Below, piece after piece: positions 40,688 to 47,916 of a DNA stretch of 64,000 bases. The notes beneath the pieces were generated by a model. The model saw only the letters and a list, made by a program, of their open reading frames with translations. It was not told where the DNA came from and ran no database searches. A program made the translations under genes and the position numbers. The stretch lies in the NCBI RefSeq assembly GCF_003710105.1, contig NZ_CP033325.1:1612001-1676000 (forward strand), written 5' to 3'. Every line of letters begins with the position of its first letter. The stretch's first letter is position 1. Source of the stretch: Georgenia faecalis (GTDB lineage: Bacteria; Actinomycetota; Actinomycetes; Actinomycetales; Actinomycetaceae).

Positions 40688-41577
40688 CCACGGACACCGC
40701 GCTCTCCGCGCCGGCCGCCGCGGCCGCCTCGCCCCACCCCGCCCCGCGGCGCCGGCGCGGGCGGCGCAACCGGCAGCTCGGCGGGTACGTCTTCCTCTGG
40801 GCCTACTCGCTCATCGCGATGTCGCCCCTGCTCTTCCTCGTCGTCAGCTCCGTGCGGCCGTCCATCGAGATCTTCACCGACCCGCTCGGCCTGCCCTCCG
40901 TGGTGAGCGTGGAGAACTACCGCCGGGCGTGGATCGACGGCGGCTTCTCCACGTACTTCGTCAACTCCGTCCTCGTCACGCTCGGCGGCGTCGCCCTGGG
41001 CACGGTGACGTCGCTCCTCGCGGCCTACCCGCTCGCGCGGTGGCGGCTGCGCGGCGGGGAGGTGCTGTCCTCCTACTTCCTCACCGGGCTGCTCCTGCCG
41101 GCGCAGATGGGCATCCTGCCGATGTTCTACCTGCTCCAGTCGCTCGACCTGTTCGACTCCCGGCTCGGGCTCGTCCTCGTCTACGCCGCCACCGGCGTGC
41201 CGTTCGGCGTCTTCGTCATGACGACGTTCTTCCGGCAGGTCCCGCTGGAGCTGGAGGAGGCTGCGGACCTCGACGGCGCCGGGCCGCTGCGCACCTTCTG
41301 GCAGGTGATGGTCCCGCTCGTCACCCCGGCGATCTCCACCGTGGTGATCTTCCAGTTCGTCCCGCTGTGGAACGACCTGTTCTACCCGCTGATCCTCCTG
41401 CGCTCCGACGAGAACTTCACCATCCCCGTCGGCATCTCCCGGTTCTTCGGGCAGTACCAGGCCGACTGGGGCACCCTCATGGCCGGTCTGTTCATCGCCA
41501 CCGTCCCGATCATCCTCATGTTCGTCGTGGCCACCCGCCGCGTCATCTCCGCCCTGACCGCCGGGATCGGCAAGTGA
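40684..41577 (+). CDS. ABC sugar transporter permease (MalG/UgpE-like)
   Basis: The 297-residue protein has six membrane segments and the EAA loop ELEEAADLDGAGPLRTFWQVMVP. The start overlaps the previous stop (ATGA at 40684-40687). It completes the membrane part of the CUT1 importer with the upstream permease. Confidence 0.9.
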   Translation: MTTDTALSAPAAAAASPHPAPRRRRGRRNRQLGGYVFLWAYSLIAMSPLLFLVVSSVRPSIEIFTDPLGLPSVVSVENYRRAWIDGGFSTYFVNSVLVTLGGVALGTVTSLLAAYPLARWRLRGGEVLSSYFLTGLLLPAQMGILPMFYLLQSLDLFDSRLGLVLVYAATGVPFGVFVMTTFFRQVPLELEEAADLDGAGPLRTFWQVMVPLVTPAISTVVIFQFVPLWNDLFYPLILLRSDENFTIPVGISRFFGQYQADWGTLMAGLFIATVPIILMFVVATRRVISALTAGIGK

Positions 41578-41612
41578 CCCCGGCTCCTTCGACAGAAACG
41601 AGCACCTCCACC

Positions 41613-42395
41613 ATGACCGACAGCCGGCTCCCCACCGGGCTCGACTACGTCACCCTGGCCCACGAGTCGATCGACCGCGTGGCCCGCACCCAGCGCGAGG
41701 CCCTCACCGAGGCCGCCGACGTCATCACCGCGTGCGTGCGCGGCGGCGGCGTCGTCCAGGCCTTCGGCACCGGGCACTCCGCCGGGCTGGCGATGGAGGT
41801 GGCCGGCCGGGCCGGTGGGCTCATCGCCACCAACCTGCTCGGGCTCACCGACGGCGTGATGTACGGCGGGGCGCCCGCCGACTCCCTCCACTGGTACAGC
41901 GAGCGGGAGCCGGAGAAGGCCGTCGAGGTGCTCGCCACCGCCGACGTCGCGCCCGAGGACGTCTTCGTCATCATCTCCAACTCCGGGGCCAACGGCTCGA
42001 TCGTCGAGATGGCCGCGCGGGCGAAGGCGGGCGGCCACACCGTCATCGCGCTCACCTCCCTCGAGCACAGCCGCGCGGTCCCGTCCGCGCACCCGTCGGG
42101 CCGCAAGCTCTACGAGCTCGCCGACGTCGTCGTCGACAACGGCGCGCCCTACGGCGACTCCGCCATGCCGCTGCCGGACGGCTCGGCCACCGGGCCCATC
42201 TCCTCGCTCACCACCGTCGTCGCCGTGCAGATCATCATGGTCGACGTCGTCGCCCGGCTCGCCGCCGACGCCCTGCCCGTGCCGATCTTCATCTCCGCCA
42301 ACGTCCCCGGCGGCGACAAGCACAACGAGGCGCTCACGGCCCGCTACGGGCGCCGGATCCGGCGCATGCGCCTGCCCTCCAGCGCCGCCGTCTGA
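41613..42395 (+). CDS. SIS-domain sugar isomerase-like protein (UPF0309 type)
   Basis: The 260-residue protein has a sugar isomerase domain: VVQAFGTGHSAGLAMEVAGRAGGL and DVFVIISNSGANGSIVEMAARAKAGGHTVIALTS with the phosphosugar-binding Ser/Thr. The pattern matches the UPF0309 group rather than MurQ etherases, which read GAGTSGRLG. It may isomerise or cleave an amino-sugar phosphate. ATG at 41613 is preferred, but a GTG overlapping the permease stop (41574) would add 13 residues. Neither has a strong ribosome site. Confidence 0.8.
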   Translation: MTDSRLPTGLDYVTLAHESIDRVARTQREALTEAADVITACVRGGGVVQAFGTGHSAGLAMEVAGRAGGLIATNLLGLTDGVMYGGAPADSLHWYSEREPEKAVEVLATADVAPEDVFVIISNSGANGSIVEMAARAKAGGHTVIALTSLEHSRAVPSAHPSGRKLYELADVVVDNGAPYGDSAMPLPDGSATGPISSLTTVVAVQIIMVDVVARLAADALPVPIFISANVPGGDKHNEALTARYGRRIRRMRLPSSAAV

Positions 42396-42433
42396 CCCCA
42401 CGACCCGTACCGGACGACCCGAGGAGGGCTGAC

Positions 42434-42760
42434 GTGGCCGGAGAGCTGACCGCATTCATGTACGTCCTGGAGGACGGGGCGGGCGAGGAGTACGACGCGC
42501 GCCACGCGCAGGTGTGGCCCGAGATCGTCGAGCTCATGCGCGGCGCGGGCGTCGAGTGGTACCGCCTGTGGCGGCGCGACGCCCTCGTCGTCGGCCTCAT
42601 GTCCTCCCGCGAGCCGTTCCGCACCACCCACGACTTCCTCGCCACGCACCCCGTGCAGGTGGCGTGGTCCGGGACCATGGCGCACCTGTTCCGCGAGACC
42701 ACGGACGCCGACGGCGCCCCGCTCGTCCTGCGGGAGGTGTTCGACCTTGCCCACCCCTGA
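42434..42760 (+). CDS. L-rhamnose mutarotase family protein
   Basis: The 108-residue protein has the RhaM/RhaU pattern: FMYVLEDGAGEEYDARHAQVWPEIVELMRGAGVEWYRLWRR, with the conserved His and the Trp-Pro pair. Family members interconvert the anomers of L-rhamnose or other 6-deoxy-L-sugars. This is the strongest hint that the pathway handles a 6-deoxy sugar. GTG at 42434 lies six bases after GAGGAGG. It overlaps the next gene's probable start. Confidence 0.85.
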   Translation: MAGELTAFMYVLEDGAGEEYDARHAQVWPEIVELMRGAGVEWYRLWRRDALVVGLMSSREPFRTTHDFLATHPVQVAWSGTMAHLFRETTDADGAPLVLREVFDLAHP

Positions 42761-43670
42761 GGTCCCCGTGCGGGCGGCGGTGCTCGGGGTCGGCGGGTTC
42801 GGCGTGGAGCACGCGCGGCGCTACGCCGAGCACCCCGGGGCGGACCTCGTCGCCGTCGTCGACGCCGACGAGGACCGCGCGCGGCGGGTCGGCGCCCGCT
42901 TCGGGGCGCGGGCACGGCGGGACCTCGAGGACCTGCTGGCGCACGAGGAGCTCGACGCCGTGTCGGTGTGCCTGCCGAGCGACCTCCACGCCGACGCCGC
43001 CCTGCGGCTCGTCGCCGCGGGGGCGTGCGTGCTCCTGGAGAAGCCCGTGGCCACCGCGCGGGCGGACGCCGAGCGGCTGGCCGCCGCCGAGCGCCCCTTC
43101 CCCTTCGTCATGCCGGGCCACGTGCTCCGGTTCGCCGCCCGGCACACCGCGCTCAAGGCGGCGGTGGACGCGGGGCGCATCGGCCGGCCGGTGGCCCTCA
43201 CGCTGCGCCGTCACCGCACCCGCGACCACGACGAGCGGTACCCGGGGGAGCACCCCGCGATGCTCACGAGCATCCACGACCTCGACCTCGCGCTGTGGCT
43301 CACCAGCTCGCGCCCGGTCGCCGTCCGGTCGGTGGAGGCCCGGGTGCCCGGGCGGAACCAGCCCGCCGCCGTGACCGCGGAGATCGTCATGGCCAGCGGC
43401 GCCGTGTGCTCGGTGCAGAGCTCGTGGGTGCTGCCCGACGGGGCCGACGTGCCCGACGCCGTCGAGGTGGTGGGCACCGGTGGCGTCCTGTCGCTGGGCG
43501 ATCCGGCCGGCGACGGCGCCGACGAGCTCGGCGAGGCCCTCGACCGCGAGATCGCGCACTTCCTCGACCGGGTCGCGGCGCGTTCGGCGTCGCCGGTGGT
43601 CGCCCTGGCCGACGGCGTGGCCGCCGTGCTGCTCGCGCACGACGTCATCGGCGCGGGGCGGGCGACGTGA
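42747..43670 (+). CDS. Gfo/Idh/MocA-family sugar dehydrogenase
   Basis: The 307-residue protein has a Rossmann opening, AAVLGVGGFGVEHARRYAEHPG, the conserved EKP motif in VLLEKPVATARADAERL, and the substrate-domain GHVLRFAARH. It would oxidise the sugar at C1 to a lactone using NAD(P). TTG at 42747 with GGGAGG nine bases upstream is the chosen start; GTG at 42768 is possible. It overlaps the mutarotase gene by 14 bp and the next start by 4 bp, so the genes are translationally coupled. Confidence 0.85.
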   Translation: MPTPEVPVRAAVLGVGGFGVEHARRYAEHPGADLVAVVDADEDRARRVGARFGARARRDLEDLLAHEELDAVSVCLPSDLHADAALRLVAAGACVLLEKPVATARADAERLAAAERPFPFVMPGHVLRFAARHTALKAAVDAGRIGRPVALTLRRHRTRDHDERYPGEHPAMLTSIHDLDLALWLTSSRPVAVRSVEARVPGRNQPAAVTAEIVMASGAVCSVQSSWVLPDGADVPDAVEVVGTGGVLSLGDPAGDGADELGEALDREIAHFLDRVAARSASPVVALADGVAAVLLAHDVIGAGRAT

Positions 43671-44503
43671 CCGGGCGGGCGGACGCGCACGTCCACCTCG
43701 CCACGACCGGGCGGTTCAGCACCGCCGTCGACGAGGGCCACGAGGTGGAGACCTACGACCGCGCCCGGGTGCGGGCCGCCATCACCGACGCCCTCGTCGT
43801 CGGTTACCAGGGCTGGCCCGGGCTCGAGGCCAACAACGCCGACGTCCTCGCGATCGCCCGCGAGCGGTCCTGGGTGCACCCGCTCGCCTACCTCGACGTC
43901 CGCCACCCGCCGGCCGACGACCTCCTCACGGGGGCGGCCGCCCGGGGCTTCCGGGGCTTCAGCGTCTACGACGACCCGGACGGCGCGCACCTCGCCGACT
44001 GGCCCGTCGCCACGCGCCGCCGGCTCGCCGCCGGCGGGGACGTCCTCAGCCTCAACCTCCGCCCCGCCGCCCTCGCGCGCCTCGCCGCCGTCGCCGGCGA
44101 CCTCGCCGGCACCACGGTGCTCGTCAGCCACCTCGGCCTGCCCGGCCCGCTGCCCGCGACGGCGGGGCGCGCGGAGGTGCGGGACCGGCTCCGGCCCCTG
44201 CTCGACCTCGCGCGGTTCGAGCACGTCAGCGTCAAGCTCTCCGGCCTCTACGCCATCGACCCCGTCCCGCCGCACGCCGGGGCGCTGGCGGTCACCGAGG
44301 AGGTGCTCGGCGCGTTCGGACCCGGCCGCCTGCTGTGGGGGTCGGACTTCTCGCCGGCCCTCGACGTCGTCGGGCTCGACGACGCCCTCACGCTCCCGGC
44401 GTGGCTGCCGGAGCTCGCCACGCCCGCCGAGATCGACGACATCGGCGGCGCCACCCTGCGGCGCCTGCTCGCCGCCCCACCCACCGGACGGACCGCCCCA
44501 TGA
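43667..44503 (+). CDS. amidohydrolase-2 family protein, probable sugar lactonase
   Basis: The 278-residue TIM-barrel protein has the metal motif DAHVHLATTGRF, VSHLGLPGPLP (His) and LLWGSDFSPALDVV (Asp). In fucose and rhamnose catabolism, homologues of this fold hydrolyse L-fucono- or L-rhamnono-lactone. Its position directly after a Gfo/Idh dehydrogenase fits a lactonase. GTG at 43667 overlaps the previous stop (GTGA). It could also be an unrelated amidohydrolase. Confidence 0.8.
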   Translation: MTGRADAHVHLATTGRFSTAVDEGHEVETYDRARVRAAITDALVVGYQGWPGLEANNADVLAIARERSWVHPLAYLDVRHPPADDLLTGAAARGFRGFSVYDDPDGAHLADWPVATRRRLAAGGDVLSLNLRPAALARLAAVAGDLAGTTVLVSHLGLPGPLPATAGRAEVRDRLRPLLDLARFEHVSVKLSGLYAIDPVPPHAGALAVTEEVLGAFGPGRLLWGSDFSPALDVVGLDDALTLPAWLPELATPAEIDDIGGATLRRLLAAPPTGRTAP

Positions 44504-45654
44504 CCCGTGCCCTGCTCGGCCGCGAGCACTTCATCGACCTCGACGACGTCGCGTACTTCTACACCGGCGCGCACGCGCCCGCCGTGCACGCCGTGGAGGA
44601 GGCGATGGTCGCCAGCTACCGGGCCAAGAGCGGTGGCCCGCGCGGGCGCGCCGGGATGTTCACCCTCGAGGAGCGCGCCCGGGCGTCCGTCGCCGGCCTC
44701 GTCCGGGGGGCCACGGCAGGCGACGTCGCCTTCCTCGGGGACGCCTCCACGGCCTGGAGCGCCGTCGCCAACGGCTGGCGCTGGCAGCCGGGCGACAACG
44801 TCGTCCTCAACGAGTACGAGCACCCGAGCGTCTTCGCCCCCTGGTTGCGCCTGCGCCAGGCCGGTCTGGAGGTACGGTTCGTGCGCCGCCGCGAGGACTG
44901 GGAGATGCCCACGGAGGACATCGCCGCGGCCTGCGACGAGCGCACCGTCGCCATCGCCCTGAGCCACGTCGGGTACGTCACCGGGCTGCGGCACGACGTC
45001 GCTGCCGTGAGCCGCGCCGCGGACGCCCGGGGCATCCCCGTCCTCCTCGACGTCTCGCACTCGCTCGGCCTGCTCGACGTCGACCTCGACGCCGTCGCGC
45101 TGGCGATCAGCGCCTCCTACAAGTGGACGCTCGGGCCCTACGGCGTCGGCGTCGTCGCGTGGAACCGCGAGCGGCTCCCCGGCTTCGAGCCCGGCGCGGT
45201 GGGCTGGCGGTCCGTGGAGGACATCTTCCGCGCCGACCGGTTCGCCGACCTCGACTGGAGCCCGGACGCGCGCCGGTTCCAGATGGGCGCCCCCTCGCTG
45301 TCCGGCATCGCCGGGCTCGGTGCCGCCGCGGAGATCATCGGCGGCCTCGGCCTCCCCGCCGTCCACGCGCACAGCGCCCGCCTCGTCGGCGCGGTCCACG
45401 CGGGGCTTCGTGAGCGCGGGCTCGCCGTCACCACGCCCGCCGACCCGGACCGGCGCGCCGGGAGCGTGGCGTTCCTGCACCCCGACGGGGAGCGCGTCGC
45501 CGCCGCCCTGGAGGACCTCGGCGTCCACGTGTGGGGCGGTGACGGCCGCGTCCGGGCCTCCTGCCACGTGATGAACGACGACGACGACGTCGACCGCCTG
45601 CTGCTCGCCCTCGACCGGGTGCTGGCGGACCACCCGCTCGGCGCCCCCGCCTGA
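44500..45654 (+). CDS. class V aminotransferase-fold PLP enzyme
   Basis: The 384-residue protein has the fold of cysteine desulfurase/epimerase-type PLP enzymes: MFTLEERARASVAGLVRG, VLNEYEHPSVFAPW, PVLLDVSHSLGLLD (PLP Asp) and the Schiff-base Lys in ISASYKWTLGPYGVGV. It is not a canonical aminotransferase of known specificity. The RidA gene next door suggests that it makes an enamine or imine product, as a lyase does. ATGA overlaps the amidohydrolase stop. Start at 44500 is clear. Confidence 0.82.
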   Translation: MTRALLGREHFIDLDDVAYFYTGAHAPAVHAVEEAMVASYRAKSGGPRGRAGMFTLEERARASVAGLVRGATAGDVAFLGDASTAWSAVANGWRWQPGDNVVLNEYEHPSVFAPWLRLRQAGLEVRFVRRREDWEMPTEDIAAACDERTVAIALSHVGYVTGLRHDVAAVSRAADARGIPVLLDVSHSLGLLDVDLDAVALAISASYKWTLGPYGVGVVAWNRERLPGFEPGAVGWRSVEDIFRADRFADLDWSPDARRFQMGAPSLSGIAGLGAAAEIIGGLGLPAVHAHSARLVGAVHAGLRERGLAVTTPADPDRRAGSVAFLHPDGERVAAALEDLGVHVWGGDGRVRASCHVMNDDDDVDRLLLALDRVLADHPLGAPA

Positions 45655-45713
45655 CCAGCACCACGACGACCCGCACCACCACGACCCGCACCATCACGAC
45701 CGAAGGAGCCCCC
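45655..45713. repeat. short CACGACCCGCACCA repeats before ridA
   Basis: CACGACCCGCACCA-type units recur two to three times between the PLP-enzyme stop and RidA. No known role. Confidence 0.6.
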
Positions 45714-46109
45714 ATGCCCACGACCATCACCACGCCCGACGCCCCGAGCCCCGCCGGCGCGTACTCGCAGGGCGTGCGCGCCCACGGCACGGTCGTCGCC
45801 GTCTCCGGGCAGGTGGGTCTGGACCCCGCTACCGGCGAGCTCGTCACCGGGATCGACGCCCAGACCCGCCAGGCCCTGGCCAACGTCGAGGCCGTCCTGC
45901 GGGCGGCGGGCGCGAGCCTCGCCGACGTCGTCAAGACGACGTGCTTCCTCACCGACCTCAGCTACTTCGCCGAGTTCAACGCCGTCTACCGCGAGGTGCT
46001 GGGGGAGGCGTTCCCCGCGCGCAGCACCGTCGGCGTGGGTCTCGCCCCCGGCATGCTCGTCGAGATCGAGGCGCTCGCCGTCGTCGCCGACCCGTCGGCC
46101 GGCGCGTGA
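45714..46109 (+). CDS. ridA: RidA-family enamine/imine deaminase
   Basis: The 131-residue protein has the YjgF/RidA pattern: PSPAGAYSQGVRAHGTVVAVSGQVGLDPATGELV, ADVVKTTCFLTDLSYFAEFNAVY and the active-site Arg in FPARSTVGVGLAPGMLVEIEA. RidA hydrolyses reactive enamines and imines from PLP lyases to keto acids. It directly follows a PLP enzyme of the locus. ATG at 45714 has GAAGGAG upstream. Confidence 0.92.
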   Translation: MPTTITTPDAPSPAGAYSQGVRAHGTVVAVSGQVGLDPATGELVTGIDAQTRQALANVEAVLRAAGASLADVVKTTCFLTDLSYFAEFNAVYREVLGEAFPARSTVGVGLAPGMLVEIEALAVVADPSAGA

Positions 46110-47002
46110 GCGCCGTGGGCAGCCGCCGGGTCGAGCTGCTGAGGCTGGGGCCGGTCGGCGAGGAGCGTCCTGCGCTGCGCCACGACGGGCAGGTCTACGA
46201 CCTGTCCGGGGTGACCGACGACGTCGACGGGCCGTTCCTCGCGACCGGGGGGATCGGCCGGGCGCGGGCGGCCCTCGAGGCGGGGGAGCTGCCCGTCCTC
46301 GTGGACGCGGACCGGTTGCGGGTGGGGGCGCCGGTCGCGCGACCGCCCGCCGTGATCTGCATCGGGCAGAACTACGCGGCGCACGCCGCCGAGTCGGGCG
46401 CGGCGCCGCCGGCGGAACCGATCCTCTTCTTCAAGCACCCCAACACCGTCGTGGGGCCCTTCGACGACGTCCGGGTGCCCCCCGGCGCGCAGAAGGTGGA
46501 CTGGGAGGTCGAGCTGGCCGTCGTCATCGGCACCGAGGCGAGCTACCTCGCCTCGCCGGAGGAGGCGCTCGCCCACGTCGCCGGCGTCACGGTGAGCAAC
46601 GACGTCTCGGAGCGGGAGTACCAGATCGACCGGTCCGGCGGGCAGTGGTCGAAGGGCAAGTCGTGCGCCACCTTCAACCCGCTCGGCCCGTCGCTCGTGC
46701 CCCTCGACGACGTCACCGACGTGCAGGCGCTGCGGCTGTGGTCGCGGGTCAACGGCGAGCCCCGGCAGGACTCCTCGACGGCCGACATGATCGTTGACGT
46801 CGCCACCCTCGTCTGGCACCTCTCGCAGTTCCTCGTCCTCAGCCCGGGCGACGTCATCAACACCGGCACGCCCGAGGGGGTGGCCCTGTCCGGCCGGTTC
46901 GACTACCTGCGCCCGGGCGACGTCATGGAGATCGGGATCGACGGCGTCGGGGTGCAGCGGCAGCGGGTGGTGGCGACGTCGCAACACCGGGCGACGCCGT
47001 GA
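46106..47002 (+). CDS. fumarylacetoacetate hydrolase (FAH)-family protein
   Basis: The 298-residue protein has an N-terminal cap and the FAH domain (about 80-290): VICIGQNYAAHAAESGA, PILFFKHPNTVVGPFDDV, DWEVELAVVIG (Glu ligands), VSNDVSEREYQ, GKSCATFNPLGP and DVINTGTPEGVALSG. In L-fuconate and L-rhamnonate routes, FAH-family enzymes cleave 2,4-diketo-3-deoxy acids to pyruvate and lactate. GTG at 46106 overlaps the RidA stop (GTGA). It is the last gene of the rightward arm. Confidence 0.85.
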   Translation: MSAVGSRRVELLRLGPVGEERPALRHDGQVYDLSGVTDDVDGPFLATGGIGRARAALEAGELPVLVDADRLRVGAPVARPPAVICIGQNYAAHAAESGAAPPAEPILFFKHPNTVVGPFDDVRVPPGAQKVDWEVELAVVIGTEASYLASPEEALAHVAGVTVSNDVSEREYQIDRSGGQWSKGKSCATFNPLGPSLVPLDDVTDVQALRLWSRVNGEPRQDSSTADMIVDVATLVWHLSQFLVLSPGDVINTGTPEGVALSGRFDYLRPGDVMEIGIDGVGVQRQRVVATSQHRATP

Positions 47003-47026
47003 CGGCAGGTGATCCGTCGCAAACCC

Positions 47027-47207
47027 AGACCGGCGAACTCGGCGCGAAGTAGCGAACTCGGGCAGCTCGCCGCCGTCGAGTTCGCCATTACGTGCCGAGT
47101 TCGATAGTTCTCACTAGCGAACTCGGCATCAAACAGCGAACTCGGCGCAGATTAGCGAACTCGGCATCCGTGGTGGGCACTCAGCGATTTTGCACGATCA
47201 CGCGGGG
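47027..47207. repeat. dispersed intergenic repeat element, copy B
   Basis: The 181-bp second copy of the element at 31694-31880, in the same orientation, starting 24 bp after the FAH gene. The 19-bp unit occurs at 47032, 47051, 47116, 47135 and 47154, with inverted copies at 47077-47086 and 47094-47103. It ends before the kdpE stop at 47227. It has no open frame. Confidence 0.9.
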
Positions 47208-47226
47208 GGAGGGGGGAGGAGCCGGC

Positions 47227-47916
47227 TCAGCCCTCGGGCTCGAGCCGGTAGCCCATCCCGGCCTCGGTGAGGAGGTACCGCGGCGAGCTCGGGTGGGGCT
47301 CGAGCTTCTTGCGGAGCTGGGCGATGTACAGGCGCAGGTACCCGGTGTCGGTGATGTGCTCGGAGCCCCAGATGTGCGTGAGCAGGGTCTGCCGGGTCAC
47401 CAGCCGCCCGGGGTTGCGGATGAGGAACTCGAGCACCTGCCACTCGGTCGGCGTCAGTCGCACCGGGCGCCGTTCCGCGCCCACCTGCTTGACGACGCTG
47501 CGGGCCGCGAGGTCGACGGTGACGTCGCCGAGCGTCACCACCGGGTCGGCGTCCTGCTGGGGCAGGCGCCGGGTGAGCGCCCGGATCCGGGCGAGGAGCT
47601 CGTCCATGGAGAACGGCTTGGTGACGTAGTCGTCCGCGCCGGCGTCGAGCGCCTCCACCTTGTCGGCCGCGCCGGTGCGCCCGGAGACGACGAGGATCGG
47701 GGCGTTGGACCAGCCGCGGATCGCCTCGATGACCTCGATGCCGTCGAGGGCCGGCATGCCGAGGTCGATCATGAAGAGGTCGGGGCGGTGGTCGACGGCG
47801 GCGGCGATGGCTTGCGCCCCGTCCGCCGCGACGGCGATGTCGTAGCCCTTGGCGGTGAGGGTGATGCGCAGGGCGCGGAGGATCTGCGGGTCGTCGTCAG
47901 CGATGAGGATGCGCAC
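47227..47916 (-). CDS. kdpE: response regulator KdpE
   Basis: The 229-residue protein has a receiver domain (RILIADDDPQILRAL; DLFMIDLGMP with the phosphorylated Asp; PILVVSGR; DDYVTKPF) and an OmpR-type winged helix (RLTPTEWQVLEFLIRNPGRLVTRQTLL; LRLYIAQLRKKLE). It activates the kdp transport genes when the sensor kinase KdpD phosphorylates it. GTG at 47916 overlaps the kdpD stop by 20 bp. Genes run kdpF-A-B-C-D-E, so it is last in the operon. Confidence 0.95.
   Translation of the reverse strand: MRILIADDDPQILRALRITLTAKGYDIAVAADGAQAIAAAVDHRPDLFMIDLGMPALDGIEVIEAIRGWSNAPILVVSGRTGAADKVEALDAGADDYVTKPFSMDELLARIRALTRRLPQQDADPVVTLGDVTVDLAARSVVKQVGAERRPVRLTPTEWQVLEFLIRNPGRLVTRQTLLTHIWGSEHITDTGYLRLYIAQLRKKLEPHPSSPRYLLTEAGMGYRLEPEG

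Noticed and set aside
41613-42395. SIS protein as MurNAc-6-phosphate etherase (MurQ)
   Set aside because: The MurQ signature is absent; the glycine-rich loop reads FGTGHSAGLA, closer to UPF0309-type proteins.
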